From Piscinibacter lacus (GTDB taxonomy: Bacteria; Pseudomonadota; Gammaproteobacteria; Burkholderiales; Burkholderiaceae_C), in NCBI RefSeq assembly GCF_016735685.1, contig NZ_JAERRA010000001.1, positions 1,302,001 to 1,366,000 of the forward strand: a stretch of 64,000 bases of DNA, written 5' to 3'. Both the position numbers and the translations under genes were made by a program. Positions 1 through 12,456 of the stretch are shown piece by piece. The notes under the pieces were generated by a model. That model was not told the DNA's origin. It searched no databases and saw only the letters and a list, made by a program, of their open reading frames with translations. Each line of letters opens with the position of its first letter. The stretch's first letter is position 1.

Positions 1-456
1 CACGATCTCGTCGGTGTCGACGGCGGCGAAGCGCACGGTCGAGGCCTGCAGCACGCAGCGCGGCGCGAAGGCGGGATGCGGCGATTCAAGCAGCGCCACC
101 GCCGTCAGCACGCGATGGCTGCGGCCGGACAGGCGTTGCAGCATCTGCGCGGCCTCGGCATCGTCGGCCGGCTTGCCCAGCATCTGCTCGTCGAGCACCA
201 CGGTCGTGTCGGCGCACAGGATGGGCGCCGCCGGCAGGCCGCGGCGCTGCCAGCGCAGGCGGGCGGCTTCCAGCTTGGCCCGGGTCACGCGCTGCACATA
301 GTCCTCGGCGGCCTCGCCCGGGCGGCTGGCTTCCAGGGCCTCGGCATCTTCCTCGGCATCGGGCAGCAGCAGCTCATGGCGCAGGCCGATCTGGGCCAGC
401 AACTGGCGGCGTCGCGGGCTTTGCGAGGCCAGGTAGATCCACTCGGGACGGCTCAT
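1..456 (-). CDS. maf: Maf family nucleotide pyrophosphatase (C-terminus beyond window)
   Basis: Partial gene: the start lies inside the window and the frame runs open off the left edge, giving 152 codons of a family usually near 195-200 residues. The N-terminal phosphate-binding motif LASQSPRRRQLL spans residues 9-20, and the catalytic Asp motif CADTTVVLDE follows at 81-90 with GKP close behind. These resemble the dTTP/UTP pyrophosphatase (YhdE) branch more than the YceF branch. The family hydrolyses non-canonical or modified nucleoside triphosphates and was first described as a septum formation inhibitor. It lies 42 bp after rlmH in the same direction, a common arrangement. The subfamily choice is an inference from half a protein. 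Confidence 0.93.
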   Translation of the reverse strand, partial: MSRPEWIYLASQSPRRRQLLAQIGLRHELLLPDAEEDAEALEASRPGEAAEDYVQRVTRAKLEAARLRWQRRGLPAAPILCADTTVVLDEQMLGKPADDAEAAQMLQRLSGRSHRVLTAVALLESPHPAFAPRCVLQASTVRFAAVDTDEIV

Positions 457-498
457 GGGCAGGAGGCAGGACGATGGGGCGACGCAGGGCGCCTGCGT

Positions 499-969
499 TC
501 AGTCCCGGTGGTAGGGATGGCCTGCGTTCAGCGAGGCGGCGCGGTAGAGCGCTTCGATCAGCAACACGCGCGCCAGGGCATGCGGCAGGGTCAGGTCCGA
601 CAGGCGCAGACGCTCCTCGGCCTCGGCCTTGAGGGCCGGGTCCAGGCCATCGGGGCCGCCCATCAGCAGGGCGACATCGCGGCCGTCGCGGGCCCATTCG
701 CGCAGGCGTTCGGCAAGCTGGGCGGTGGTCTGGCGCTCGCCGCGTTCGTCGAGGATGACCCGGCGTGCGCCGCGCGGCAGGGCGGCGCGCAGTCGCTCGG
801 CTTCGGCGGCCATCAGCGCCTCCACCGGCTTGCCCAGGGTGCGCGGCTCGGCCTTGACCGTCTTCAGCTCGGCCCGCCATTCGGCGGGCCAGCGCTTCCA
901 GTAGTCCTCGCAGGCCGAGTCGGCCCAGGCCGGAAGACGCTGGCCGACGGCGACCAGCGTCAGCCTCAT
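499..969 (-). CDS. rlmH: 23S rRNA pseudouridine(1915) N3-methyltransferase RlmH
   Basis: The 156-residue protein matches the usual RlmH length. This SPOUT-fold enzyme methylates the pseudouridine at position 1915 in helix 69 of 23S rRNA, using S-adenosylmethionine. The knot region is recognisable: LLMGGPDGL near residue 102, then a Leu-Ser-rich strand and TLPHALAR before the C-terminal [13 protein letters not shown], which closely follows the family pattern. The ATG overlaps the stop of rsfS by 4 bp (ATGA), implying translational coupling. It is the middle gene of a ribosome-maintenance trio with rsfS and maf. Confidence 0.96.
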   Translation of the reverse strand: MRLTLVAVGQRLPAWADSACEDYWKRWPAEWRAELKTVKAEPRTLGKPVEALMAAEAERLRAALPRGARRVILDERGERQTTAQLAERLREWARDGRDVALLMGGPDGLDPALKAEAEERLRLSDLTLPHALARVLLIEALYRAASLNAGHPYHRD

Positions 970-1799
970 CCGCGTGGCTTGCGCGGGGCCGCGCCAGCGG
1001 CCGTCTTGCGGGCCGGGGCCTTGCGGGCCGGGACGGCGGCCGCGGGTGCGGCGGCCGTGGCGCTGCGGCGCGGGGCCGCCTTCTTGGCCGCCACCTTGCG
1101 GGCGACCGGGCTGCGCTCGGCCACGGCCTTCTTGGCCGGCGGCTTGCCGACGACCTTGACGACCACCGGCACCGGCTCGGCGCGGCGCACGCTGCGCTTC
1201 TTGGCGGGCACGCTGCCCGGCTTGGCGGCCATGCCGCTGCCCGGCCTGGCGGCCGGCGAACCGGCGGCGACCGTCTTGCGCGCGGCCGTCTTCTTGGCTG
1301 CTGCCTTCTTCGCCGGCGCCGGCGCAGCGGCCTTCTTGGCAGCGACCTTGCGGGCCGGCTTGTCCATGGCCTCGGCGGCCGAGCCGCTGCGGCGCGGGCG
1401 CGGCGCGGGCGCGGCCTCGATCGGCTCGCTGGCCTTGACCAGGCGGGTCTTGGCCTCGCCCAGCTTGAGCTTGACCGGCTTCTCGCCCCAGATCTCTTCG
1501 AGGTGGTAGTAGGTGCGGATTGCCGGTTGCATCACGTGCACCACGGCGGCGCCGCAGTCCACGATGATCCATTCGCCGTTGTCCTCGCCCTCGGTGCGCA
1601 TCACCGCGAAGCCCTTGGACTTGACCGCGTCGCGCACGCTGGCGGCCAGCGCCTTCGTCTGCCGGTTGCTGGTGCCCGAGGCCACGATCACCCGTTCGAA
1701 CAGCGGCGAGAGGTGCTCGGTGTTGAAGACCATGATGTCCTGGGCCTTCACGTCCTCGAGGCCATCGACGATGGCGCGTTGCAGTTTGCGGATGTCCAT
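966..1799 (-). CDS. rsfS: Ribosome silencing factor RsfS with long Lys/Ala/Pro-rich tail
   Basis: The first ~112 residues are a standard RsfS/Iojap domain, which binds ribosomal protein L14 and blocks joining of the subunits when nutrients are short. Visible motifs include [19 protein letters not shown] core residues, VASGTSNRQ and the [13 protein letters not shown] strand. The usual protein is about 105-120 residues, but this one is 277. Residues ~120-277 are a low-complexity basic tail of repeated AAKKA, PAKKA and ARKTA units resembling histone H1 tails. A good Shine-Dalgarno (AGGAG) lies 5 bases before the ATG. rlmH overlaps its stop codon. The tail probably binds nucleic acid, but that is inferred from composition only. 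Confidence 0.93.
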   Translation of the reverse strand: MDIRKLQRAIVDGLEDVKAQDIMVFNTEHLSPLFERVIVASGTSNRQTKALAASVRDAVKSKGFAVMRTEGEDNGEWIIVDCGAAVVHVMQPAIRTYYHLEEIWGEKPVKLKLGEAKTRLVKASEPIEAAPAPRPRRSGSAAEAMDKPARKVAAKKAAAPAPAKKAAAKKTAARKTVAAGSPAARPGSGMAAKPGSVPAKKRSVRRAEPVPVVVKVVGKPPAKKAVAERSPVARKVAAKKAAPRRSATAAAPAAAVPARKAPARKTAAGAAPRKPRG

Positions 1800-1864
1800 T
1801 CAGCTCCTGGGCGGTGGGGGCGGTTCTCGGGGCGCCGTGCGGGGATCGCTGCGGCCCGGGGGGG

Positions 1865-2524
1865 TCAAAGTCCGCGGTAAAGGCGGTGCGAGTCTATATA
1901 GTGCGCGACCGGGGCCGCCAGCAGGGCGGACCCGGCATCGCCTGAGGCGCTCAGTTCGGCCGCCGGGCGACCGGCCGCCAGGGCTGCGCGCAAGGCTGTC
2001 GAGGCGGCCGGATGCACCGGCATCGGCAGTTTGTGCAGCCGGGCCGCGGCCTGCAGCGCGGGCGGCCAGGGCAGCACCGGGCCGGCGGGCGGGCCGTTGG
2101 CCCCGGCCGGTCGCGGGGCCACGGCCAGGTGGACGGCGGCCAGGATATCGGCCGCGCCATGCCAGCTCGGGAAGTTGCGGAGCTGATCTTCGCCGATCAG
2201 CAGCCAAAGCTCGGCGCCGGGCTGTTCGGCCTGAAGCTCGCGCAGGGTATCGAGGGTGCGGCTGGGGCCGGCGCGGTCGATCTCGCGGCGGTCCAGCCGC
2301 TGGCGCGGGTCGCCCAGGCTGTCGACCAGGGCCTGCACCATGGCCACACGGTCTTCCGCCGGGGCGACGAGGTGGCCCTTCTGCCAGGGCTGGCCGGCGG
2401 GGATCCAGCGCAGCTCGTCGAGCGCCAGCACCTCGACCGCGCAGCGGGCGAGGGCGAGGTGGGCGAGATGCGGCGGGTCGAAGCTGCCGCCGAACAAGCC
2501 GATGCGGCGGGGCGCGGCTTGCAA
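1865..2524 (-). CDS. nadD: Nicotinate-nucleotide adenylyltransferase NadD
   Basis: NadD joins ATP and nicotinate mononucleotide to make deamido-NAD in NAD biosynthesis. The 219-residue product has the nucleotidyltransferase signature [15 protein letters not shown] at residues 9-23 with the catalytic HxxH-type pair. It also has [11 protein letters not shown] in the substrate region and a C-terminal ASTALR standing for the usual ISSTxIR. The start is a TTG: the codon triplet upstream is TGA-GGC-TTG, where the TGA is the hemF stop in the same frame, so no earlier start is possible. The 3-nt gap suggests reinitiation or coupling with hemF. Confidence 0.94.
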   Translation of the reverse strand: MQAAPRRIGLFGGSFDPPHLAHLALARCAVEVLALDELRWIPAGQPWQKGHLVAPAEDRVAMVQALVDSLGDPRQRLDRREIDRAGPSRTLDTLRELQAEQPGAELWLLIGEDQLRNFPSWHGAADILAAVHLAVAPRPAGANGPPAGPVLPWPPALQAAARLHKLPMPVHPAASTALRAALAAGRPAAELSASGDAGSALLAAPVAHYIDSHRLYRGL

Positions 2525-2527
2525 GCC

Positions 2528-3511
2528 TCAGCCGCCCTGCGCCCAGTCCCGCGAGCGCAGGAAGTCGCTGTAGAGCCGGGCCTCGGGCGTACCGGCCTCG
2601 GGCTTCCAGTCGTAGCGCCAGCGCACGATCGGCGGCATCGACATCAGGATGGCCTCGGTGCGGCCGCCCGATTGCAGGCCGAACAGCGTGCCGCGGTCGA
2701 AGACCAGGTTGAACTCGACATAGCGGCCGCGGCGGTAGGCCTGGAAGTCGCGCTGCGCCTCGGTGTAGGGCAGGGCGCGGCGGCGCTGCACGATGGGCAG
2801 GTAGGCCGGGATGAAGGCATCGCCGACGCTGCGCATCATCGCGAAGCTCTGCTCAAAGCCCAGCTCGTTGAAGTCGTCGAAGAAGATGCCGCCGACGCCG
2901 CGCGGCTCGCCGCGGTGCTTCAGGAAGAAGTACTCGTCGCACCAAGCCTTGAAGCGCGGGTGCAGCCCGGCGCCGAAGGGCGCCAGGGCATCGCGGCAGA
3001 CGCGGTGGAAGTGCACCGCGTCGTCCTCGACACCGTAGTAGGGCGTCATGTCCATGCCGCCACCGAACCAGGTGACGGTTTCCGTCGTGCCATCGGCCAA
3101 CCGGCGGTGGGCCGCCAGCATGCGCACATTCATGTGCACGGTGGGCACATGGGGGTTGCGCGGGTGGATGACCAGGGAGACGCCCATGGCCTCGAAGGGC
3201 GCGCCGGCCAGCTCGGGCCGGTGCTGGGTGGCTGAGGGCGGCAGGGCCGGGCCGCGCACATGGCTGAAGTTGCAGCCGCCGCGCTCGAACAGGGCGCCTT
3301 CCTCGATCAGCCGCGACAGGCCGTCGCCCTGCAGGCGTTCCTCGGGTGCGCGGGTCCAGCCGTCGCGCAGGAAGCTGCCGCCGTCCTCGGCCGCCAGAGC
3401 CGCGATGATGCGGTCCTGCAGGTCGAGCAGGTAGGCGCGCACCGCGGCGGTCTCGGGCGAGGCCAGGGGCGCGGGCAGGGTGGGCGTCGGGTTCAGCGTG
3501 GAAGTGCTCAT
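2528..3511 (-). CDS. hemF: Oxygen-dependent coproporphyrinogen III oxidase HemF
   Basis: HemF converts coproporphyrinogen III to protoporphyrinogen IX with O2, a late step of haem synthesis in the cytoplasm. The 327-residue length is normal. Conserved family blocks are visible: [11 protein letters not shown] near residue 76, [13 protein letters not shown] near residue 117 with the conserved histidines, [13 protein letters not shown] near residue 146 and [20 protein letters not shown] near the C-terminus. The gene lies between purD and nadD on the same strand. The stop codon is in frame with nadD, only one codon before its TTG start. Confidence 0.97.
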   Translation of the reverse strand: MSTSTLNPTPTLPAPLASPETAAVRAYLLDLQDRIIAALAAEDGGSFLRDGWTRAPEERLQGDGLSRLIEEGALFERGGCNFSHVRGPALPPSATQHRPELAGAPFEAMGVSLVIHPRNPHVPTVHMNVRMLAAHRRLADGTTETVTWFGGGMDMTPYYGVEDDAVHFHRVCRDALAPFGAGLHPRFKAWCDEYFFLKHRGEPRGVGGIFFDDFNELGFEQSFAMMRSVGDAFIPAYLPIVQRRRALPYTEAQRDFQAYRRGRYVEFNLVFDRGTLFGLQSGGRTEAILMSMPPIVRWRYDWKPEAGTPEARLYSDFLRSRDWAQGG

Positions 3512-3575
3512 CGGGGGAAGGGCCGGAGGCCGTGGGACGTCGGGCGACGCGCTGCAGGCCGCGGCCGGTGCGCGG

Positions 3576-4859
3576 TCAACGCTTGATCGCGCGGTGGCCG
3601 ATGTCGCGACGCAGTTGCATGCCGTCGAAGTGGATGCCGGACAGCGCCTCGTAGGCCCGCGCCTGCGCGAGCTTGGCCGAGTCGCCGAGCGCCGTCACGC
3701 AGAGCACCCGACCGCCGCTGACGATGGGATGGCCCTGCGCATCGAGCGCGGTGCCGGCGTGGAAGACCATGGCATCGTCCGACGCAGCCGGCAGACCGTG
3801 GATGCGGTCGCCCGCCCGCGGTTGCGCGGGATAGCCGGCCGCGGCCATCACCACGCCGAGCGCGAAGCGGCGATCCCATTGCAGTTCCACCTGGTCGAGC
3901 GTGCCATCGGCAGCATGCTGCAGCACATCGACCAGATCGCTCTTGAGCCGCATCAAGATCGGCTGGGTTTCCGGGTCGCCGAGCCGGCAGTTGAACTCCA
4001 GCGTCTTCACGCCGCCCTTGGCGTCGATCATCAGGCCGGCGTAGAGGAAGCCGGTGTAGGGGATGCCGTCGCGGGCCATGCCGTCGAGCGTCGGCTGGAT
4101 CACCTCCTGCATCGCCCGGGCATGCACATTGGGCGTGACCACCGGGGCCGGCGAGTAGGCGCCCATGCCGCCCGTGTTGGGGCCGGTGTCGCCATCGCCC
4201 AGGCGCTTGTGGTCCTGGCTGGTGGCCAGGGCCAGCACGTGGCGCCCATCGGCCAGCACGATGAAGCTGGCTTCCTCGCCGGTCAGGAATTCCTCGATCA
4301 CCACGCGTGCGCCGCCGTCGTTGTGCAGCACGCCCAGGGTGTTGGCCGAGAGCATGTCGTCGATGGCGGCATGCGCTTCCTCAAGCGTCATCGCCACGAC
4401 CACGCCCTTGCCGGCGGCCAGGCCATCGGCCTTCACGACGATGGGGGCGCCCTGCGCGTCGACGTAGGCATGGGCGGCCGCCGCGTCGGTGAAGGTCTCG
4501 TAGGCCGCCGTCGGGATGGCATGGCGCTTCATGAAGGCCTTGGCGAAGGCCTTGGAGCTTTCCAGCTGCGCCGCGGCCCGGCTGGGGCCGAAGATGCGCA
4601 GGCCACGGGCGCGGAAGGCATCGACCACGCCAGCGGCCAGCGGCGCCTCGGGGCCGACCACGGTCAGGCCGATCTTCTCGGCCTCGGCGAAGTCGGCCAG
4701 GGCCGTCACGTCGCGCAGCGGCAGGTTGACGAGATTGGCGTCGAGCGCCGTGCCGCCATTGCCCGGGGCGACGAAAACCGTCTGCACCCGCTTGGATTGG
4801 GCGAGCTTCCAGGCCAGCGCGTGTTCGCGCCCGCCATTGCCGATCACCAGCACTTTCAT
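3576..4859 (-). CDS. purD: Phosphoribosylamine-glycine ligase PurD
   Basis: PurD (GAR synthetase) ligates glycine to phosphoribosylamine with ATP, the second step of purine synthesis. The 427-residue protein has the complete family layout: N-terminal [15 protein letters not shown] at residues 5-19, a linker with [17 protein letters not shown], the ATP-grasp region with [14 protein letters not shown] and [11 protein letters not shown], and the metal-binding [12 protein letters not shown]. The ATG is 58 bp downstream of the yebC stop, and hemF follows 64 bp after the purD stop. No purine riboswitch or other leader was seen in the 58-bp gap. Confidence 0.97.
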   Translation of the reverse strand: MKVLVIGNGGREHALAWKLAQSKRVQTVFVAPGNGGTALDANLVNLPLRDVTALADFAEAEKIGLTVVGPEAPLAAGVVDAFRARGLRIFGPSRAAAQLESSKAFAKAFMKRHAIPTAAYETFTDAAAAHAYVDAQGAPIVVKADGLAAGKGVVVAMTLEEAHAAIDDMLSANTLGVLHNDGGARVVIEEFLTGEEASFIVLADGRHVLALATSQDHKRLGDGDTGPNTGGMGAYSPAPVVTPNVHARAMQEVIQPTLDGMARDGIPYTGFLYAGLMIDAKGGVKTLEFNCRLGDPETQPILMRLKSDLVDVLQHAADGTLDQVELQWDRRFALGVVMAAAGYPAQPRAGDRIHGLPAASDDAMVFHAGTALDAQGHPIVSGGRVLCVTALGDSAKLAQARAYEALSGIHFDGMQLRRDIGHRAIKR

Positions 4860-4917
4860 TGGAATCCGTCCCTGTGGTGTTGCTTGGTGCGGCCCGGGGG
4901 CCGCGCGGCCCGGCGCG

Positions 4918-5643
4918 TCAAGCGTCGATCACCGCGTTGTGGAAGACGTCCTGGGCATCGTCCAGGTCCTCCAGCACGTCGAGCAGCTTCTGCATCCGCG
5001 CCGCGTCCTCGCCCTGCAGCTCGATGGTGTTTTCGGCCCGCATCGTGACCTCGGCCACCTCGGGCACCAGGCCGGCGGCCTGCAGCGCATCGCGCACGGC
5101 CTCGAAGTCGGCCGGGGCGGTCAGCACCTCGATGGCGCCGTCCTCGTCCGTCACCACGTCCTCGGCCCCGGCTTCCAGGGCGATTTCCATCACCTTGTCT
5201 TCCGAGGTGCCGGGCGCGAAGACCATCTGCCCGCAGTGCTTGAACTGGAAGGCCACCGAGCCCTCGGTGCCCAGGTTGCCGCCGTACTTGCTGAAGGCGT
5301 GGCGCACCTCGGCCACCGTGCGCACGCGGTTGTCGGTCATGCAGTCGACCAGGATGGCTGCGCCGCCGATGCCGTAGCCCTCGTAGCGGATCTCCTCGTA
5401 GCTCACGCCTTCGAGGTTGCCGGTGGCCTTGTCGATGTTGCGCTTGACCGTGTCGGCCGGCATGTTGGCGGCCTTGGCCTTGTCCACCGCCAAGCGCAGG
5501 CGCGGGTTGGCATTGGGGTCGCCGCCGCCCTGGCGTGCGGCGACCATGATCTCGCGGATCACCCGCGTCCAGACCTTGCCCCGCTTCTCGTCCTGCCGCC
5601 CCTTGCGGTGCTGGATGTTGGCCCACTTGGAATGTCCGGCCAT
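4918..5643 (-). CDS. yebC: YebC/PmpR family protein (translation factor or regulator)
   Basis: The 241-residue product starts with the diagnostic [15 protein letters not shown] and carries further family blocks ([46 protein letters not shown]). Members were long annotated as transcriptional regulators. The family also includes the mitochondrial translation activator TACO1, and bacterial YebC has been linked to translation of proline-rich stretches. It appears to be the first gene of the purD-hemF-nadD run. A TAAAAT hexamer at 5686-5691 on the minus strand could be its -10 box, but no good -35 was found. Divergent from the HerA-like gene, with 102 bp between. Confidence 0.95.
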   Translation of the reverse strand: MAGHSKWANIQHRKGRQDEKRGKVWTRVIREIMVAARQGGGDPNANPRLRLAVDKAKAANMPADTVKRNIDKATGNLEGVSYEEIRYEGYGIGGAAILVDCMTDNRVRTVAEVRHAFSKYGGNLGTEGSVAFQFKHCGQMVFAPGTSEDKVMEIALEAGAEDVVTDEDGAIEVLTAPADFEAVRDALQAAGLVPEVAEVTMRAENTIELQGEDAARMQKLLDVLEDLDDAQDVFHNAVIDA

Positions 5644-5745
5644 GGTGTGCTCTCTGCGGTTCGTGTTCTCTTTAGGATGGCGGTGATTTTAGGCGCGGCC
5701 CCCGGGTCGCCCCGGGGCCTCCCCCTTCCGAGTCGTCTTTCCGCC

Positions 5746-7302
<1,557 letters not shown>

Positions 7303-7328
7303 GCCCGCGCCGGCCGGCCGCCGCCGCT

Positions 7329-7778
7329 TCAGCGGTGGCCGTAGCCGTGACCGTGGCCGCGGCGGTCGCCGTCGTGCCGGTCCCAGCGGTCCCAGCGATC
7401 GTCGCGGCGCTCATCCCGGCGGTCGTCGCGCCGCTCGTCGCGGCGGCCTTCGCGGTAGCCCTTGTGCCAGCCGCGGTCGTGGGCGCGATGCCAGCCGTGG
7501 TGGCGCGGCGGGCCGTCCCAGCGCGGGGCGGGGCCGTAGACCACCGCCGGGCCGGGATAGACGACCACCGGCGGCGCGCCATAGCCGTAGCCGCGCTGCG
7601 GATGGTTCGAGATCACGGTGCCGATCGGCGGCAGTTGCACGCCGATGGACCAGTGGATGTCCGATCCGGCCTGGGCGCCACCGGCGGCCAGCAGGCCGCT
7701 GCCGGCCAGGGCGAGCATGGCGGCGGCACGGCGCAGCCGGGCCATCGGGGCGGGGCGGGGAAGATTCAAGGCTTGCAT
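7329..7778 (-). CDS. Secreted Arg/Asp/His-rich low-complexity protein
   Basis: This 149-residue hypothetical protein has an N-terminal signal peptide: basic MARLRR, a hydrophobic AAAMLALAGSGLLAAGG core and an AQA cleavage site, predicting export to the periplasm. The next part (DIHWSIGVQLPPIGTVISNHP) is followed by a Tyr/Pro/Gly-rich stretch. The last ~50 residues are RRDERRDD and DRWDRWDRHDG repeats ending HGHGYGHR. The start is set by a strong AGGAGA Shine-Dalgarno 8 bases before the ATG. A start 27 bases upstream lacks one. Similar short periplasmic proteins are common in Burkholderiales and have no known role. The His-rich end might bind metal, which is only a guess. Confidence 0.8.
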   Translation of the reverse strand: MQALNLPRPAPMARLRRAAAMLALAGSGLLAAGGAQAGSDIHWSIGVQLPPIGTVISNHPQRGYGYGAPPVVVYPGPAVVYGPAPRWDGPPRHHGWHRAHDRGWHKGYREGRRDERRDDRRDERRDDRWDRWDRHDGDRRGHGHGYGHR

Positions 7779-8033
7779 GACGGGATCTCCTGCGCGGGCT
7801 GACATGCCCGTGCTGCCTCAACGCCGCCTGTCGCGCCGCCGCCGACCGCGCCCAGGTAAAGCTGTGTGAAGCGCCGCCGCGCCGGCCCGCCAGCCGCGGC
7901 CTCGGGGCCGGCTGCGCCGGGGGCGCTCGATAGAATCCGGCGCCTTGTCCCCCGGGTGGACCGGCCCCCGTGCCGGGTCTGCGGGACCCCCGCGCCGCGC
8001 CCGGCGCCTTGCCCGACCGTATCCTGCCGCCCC

Positions 8034-9845
<1,812 letters not shown>

Positions 9846-9936
9846 CGGCTGCCGATCCCGACGTTCCGGGGGTGTTCGGGCCGGGGGTCTGCGGGCAGGA
9901 TGCAGGGTTCGTCCCCGCATCCGCCTGGAGAGGCCC

Positions 9937-10854
9937 ATGAGCACCCTCGACACCCAGCTCGTCGCCGGCCTGGCGCCCGCCTTCAAGACCCGCAATGCCG
10001 GGCTGGATGCGCTGTTCTACGACATCGGCGCGCTCACGCCCGAGGAGCAGGCCAGCGTCGGCCCCGGGGCCGACGAGGAGGGCGCGCTGATCGTCGTGCC
10101 GCCGGGCGGCAGCACCCAGCGCACCCGCCACCATCCCGACATCGCGCACTTCCTGGCCGCCGAGGGCGAGACCGTTCAGGCGCTCGTCGTGGCCGGCGTC
10201 GGCAGCTCGGCCCTGGGCACCGCCGCGCTCGCGCGCAATGTGGCCGATGCCTACGGCATCGAGGTGGCCGGCCTGGTCAGCGGCTATGGCGCGTCCGACC
10301 TGCTCAGCGAGGCCCTGGGCGGCTGGTTCTTCTACGGCGCCACCGACCGCTTCCGCCACGGCCTGCGCGAAATGAGCCGCCGCCTGGAGGCCCGCGCCAC
10401 GCCGGCCCCGGCGCCGGCCACGCCGGGCGGCCGGGTCGGCGCGCGGGCGAAGCCGGCCACGCCGCTGGCCGACCTGGATGCCCTGGGCCGCCTGCTTGCG
10501 GCCGCGCCGCCGCGGCTGCGCCTGCTGGTCGGCCACAGCAAGGGCTGCCTGATGATCGACCATGCCCTGGAAAGCCATGCCGATGCGCTGCGCCGCCAGG
10601 GTCGCGAGTCGCCGCTGTTCGAGCGCCTGCATGTCGTCACCTTCGGCGCCGTCTGCGACCTGCCGCCGGTCTACCGCCACCGCCACCAGTTCCTCGGCGC
10701 GCTCGACAGCTTCGGCGGCCTGAACTCCCGGCTCGACCTGCCCTTCCAGCGCCTGCCCGGCGCCTGGCATCACCTGAACCGGCGCTGGCCGGCCCATGTG
10801 GATGTGGCGGCCTGCCTGCGCCGCGAACTGCCCGCGGTCTTCGAGCCGGCCTGA
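9937..10854 (+). CDS. Uncharacterised protein with alpha/beta-hydrolase-type GHSKG motif
   Basis: This 305-residue protein was not recognised. There is no signal peptide or membrane segment, so it is probably cytoplasmic. It contains LVGHSKGCLMIDHAL near residue 205, a GxSxG nucleophile elbow preceded by a hydrophobic strand, and earlier glycine-rich segments (VAGVGSSALGTAALARNVAD). This suggests a lipase-like or alpha/beta-hydrolase fold. A clear Asp and His of a triad were not identified. A GGAGAGG Shine-Dalgarno precedes the ATG. It follows glnS by 91 bp and converges on the gene at 10879. A hydrolase role is inferred from one motif only. Confidence 0.78.
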   Translation: MSTLDTQLVAGLAPAFKTRNAGLDALFYDIGALTPEEQASVGPGADEEGALIVVPPGGSTQRTRHHPDIAHFLAAEGETVQALVVAGVGSSALGTAALARNVADAYGIEVAGLVSGYGASDLLSEALGGWFFYGATDRFRHGLREMSRRLEARATPAPAPATPGGRVGARAKPATPLADLDALGRLLAAAPPRLRLLVGHSKGCLMIDHALESHADALRRQGRESPLFERLHVVTFGAVCDLPPVYRHRHQFLGALDSFGGLNSRLDLPFQRLPGAWHHLNRRWPAHVDVAACLRRELPAVFEPA

Positions 10855-10878
10855 GCCGGCCTGCCCGGGGGGCGGGGC

Positions 10879-11442
10879 TCAGCGCGCGGCAGGCCGGGCG
10901 GCGCCGGGCTTGCGGGCCTCCTCGGTGGCCAGATCTTCCATGAAGCGCTGCAGCATCAGCCACTCCCCGCCGGGGGTGTGCAGCGAGGGTTCCATGTGCG
11001 CGACCCCGCCGCTCTGGCGGGATTGGCAGGCCAGCAGCTCCATGCGGTCGCCGAAGCGCTCGGGGCGACCGGCTTCGCGCAGGTAGGCGTCCTGCGCGCG
11101 GTAGGCGCGCCGCTCGGAGACGAGCACCGCCTCGCAGTCCTCGGCCCGCGGTGTCTTGCCGGCCTGGTCTTCCAGCGCATGGACGAGCTCATGCAGCAAG
11201 AAGGAGCGGCCCACCGCGGTGTCCAGCGCCAGCGTGTCGGCCAGCAAGATCAGCTCGCGGGCGGGATCATGGTGGGCCAGCATGCCGGCGCAGTCGGCGG
11301 GCCGTTCGGGGCAGACGCGCTCGTGCAGCTGCCGCAGGGGCAGCTGCTCGACCTGCGGCAGCGCCTGCGTGCCCCCGCCGTTCGGCAAGCCGCTGAGCGC
11401 GGCGGCCACCATCATCAACTGACTCAGAAACGCAGCGTCCAT
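10879..11442 (-). CDS. Putative zinc metallopeptidase-like protein (HELVH motif)
   Basis: This 187-residue protein has HELVH at residues 84-88, the zinc-binding HExxH motif, preceded by a hydrophobic helix start (SFLLHELVHAL). It also has Glu110 in SERRAYRAQDAYL, which could be a third ligand. Conserved-looking cysteines occur before and after (CPERPADC near 44-51, EDC near 101). The arrangement HELVHALE followed by E--AY--Q is seen in small DUF-type putative peptidases. The first ~20 residues are mildly hydrophobic but do not make a convincing signal peptide. The ATG start was chosen over a GTG 39 bases upstream. Enzymatic activity is not demonstrated by the sequence. Confidence 0.75.
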   Translation of the reverse strand: MDAAFLSQLMMVAAALSGLPNGGGTQALPQVEQLPLRQLHERVCPERPADCAGMLAHHDPARELILLADTLALDTAVGRSFLLHELVHALEDQAGKTPRAEDCEAVLVSERRAYRAQDAYLREAGRPERFGDRMELLACQSRQSGGVAHMEPSLHTPGGEWLMLQRFMEDLATEEARKPGAARPAAR

Positions 11443-11531
11443 CGCGAGATCCCCGGGCTGGCTGGATTCGGGTTTCGGCACCCCGGCGCGACGTTACGGG
11501 GTCTGCGGCTCCTGCGCGCGCCGCGCAGTCG

Positions 11532-11554
11532 GCCGCAGGCCATTGGCCTGCGGC
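11532..11554 (-). terminator. Perfect 10-bp hairpin after the cysteine hydrolase gene
   Basis: A perfect inverted repeat of 10 bp with a 3-base loop lies just downstream of the stop at 11562. There is no run of T after the stem, so this may be a Rho-dependent or stability hairpin rather than a classic intrinsic terminator. Confidence 0.35.
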
Positions 11555-11561
11555 GCAGGTC

Positions 11562-12164
11562 TCAGTCCGGCAGTGCCGCGGGGGTGTCGGCGATGGCGGC
11601 GTAGAGGTCGCGCGTGGCGGCCAGCGCCGCATCGTGCACCTGCGCCGCCGCCACCACCTTGCCCTGGGCGCCGGTCAGTGCCCGGGTGGCGGTGGCGCTG
11701 GCGACGATGGTCGGCGCGTAGCCGAGGTTGAAGGCGCCGTGCGCGGTCGAGTTCACGCACATGTGGGTCATGAAGCCGGCCAGCACCAGCTGCTTCACAC
11801 CCAGGGCCTTCAGGCGCTCGTCGAGGTCGGTGCCGACGAAGCTGTTCGGGTAGTGCTTGACGATCACCGGCTCGCCCGCGATCGGCGCGACCGGCTCGGC
11901 GATCGCCCCGATCTCGGCGCGGATGTCATAGGGCGTGCCGGGTCCGGCGTCGTGCTGGATGTGGATCACCGGCACGCCGGCTGCGCGGGCCCGCGCCAGC
12001 AGCCGCTGGGCTTCCTGCAGCGCCAGCTCGACGCCTTCGAGCTGCATCAGGCCCTCGCGGTAGGTGTTCTGGCAGTCGATCAGGATGAGGGCGGCTTCCG
12101 AGAGGCGGCAGGGGGTCTGACCGAGGCCGACGAGATCGCGCAGGGCAGGGGAGGGAGTGCTCAT
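11562..12164 (-). CDS. Isochorismatase-family cysteine hydrolase
   Basis: A 200-residue member of the isochorismatase-like superfamily. The catalytic triad can be read directly: Asp30 in LILIDCQNTY, Lys103 in VIVKHYPNSF and Cys136 in THMCVNSTAHGA. The spacing is normal for the family. Members include nicotinamidases, N-carbamoyl amidases and isochorismatases, and nothing here identifies the substrate. The ATG was chosen because upstream sequence in the same frame is Arg/Pro-rich and shows no family similarity. It is transcribed away from the cobalamin riboswitch, and the 292 bp between them must hold both promoters. No clear -35/-10 pair was found in that stretch. Confidence 0.92.
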   Translation of the reverse strand: MSTPSPALRDLVGLGQTPCRLSEAALILIDCQNTYREGLMQLEGVELALQEAQRLLARARAAGVPVIHIQHDAGPGTPYDIRAEIGAIAEPVAPIAGEPVIVKHYPNSFVGTDLDERLKALGVKQLVLAGFMTHMCVNSTAHGAFNLGYAPTIVASATATRALTGAQGKVVAAAQVHDAALAATRDLYAAIADTPAALPD

Positions 12165-12456
12165 GAAGGGGCTTCCAGCAAAGGGGGGAACGGGCAGGGG
12201 CCGGCCGGGCCCGCGGGACCGGGCGCGGTCGGAGCGTGCTCCGCGATTCGAGGGCAGCCGCGGCCCGGGGCCTAGCCCGCGCCATCCCCTATGAAGTGAC
12301 GTGCCTGGGTGAGCTGTCGTGAGGCGGCCACGCGCTGTGCAGCATCCCACTGGCATGATCGGGTTTCTCCCGGTTCGTGGCGCCCCCGGCGCCCGGCCGG
12401 CCCTCGGCTTTTCGATGCAGGAGTCCTCGTCCGGCGCAAGGCGCACGGCACAAACC

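Noticed and set aside
4516..5745. Upstream extension of the HerA-like gene to 928 residues
   Set aside because: The extra N-terminus lies antisense to purD and yebC and has no family similarity. The family N-terminus starts at 5746.
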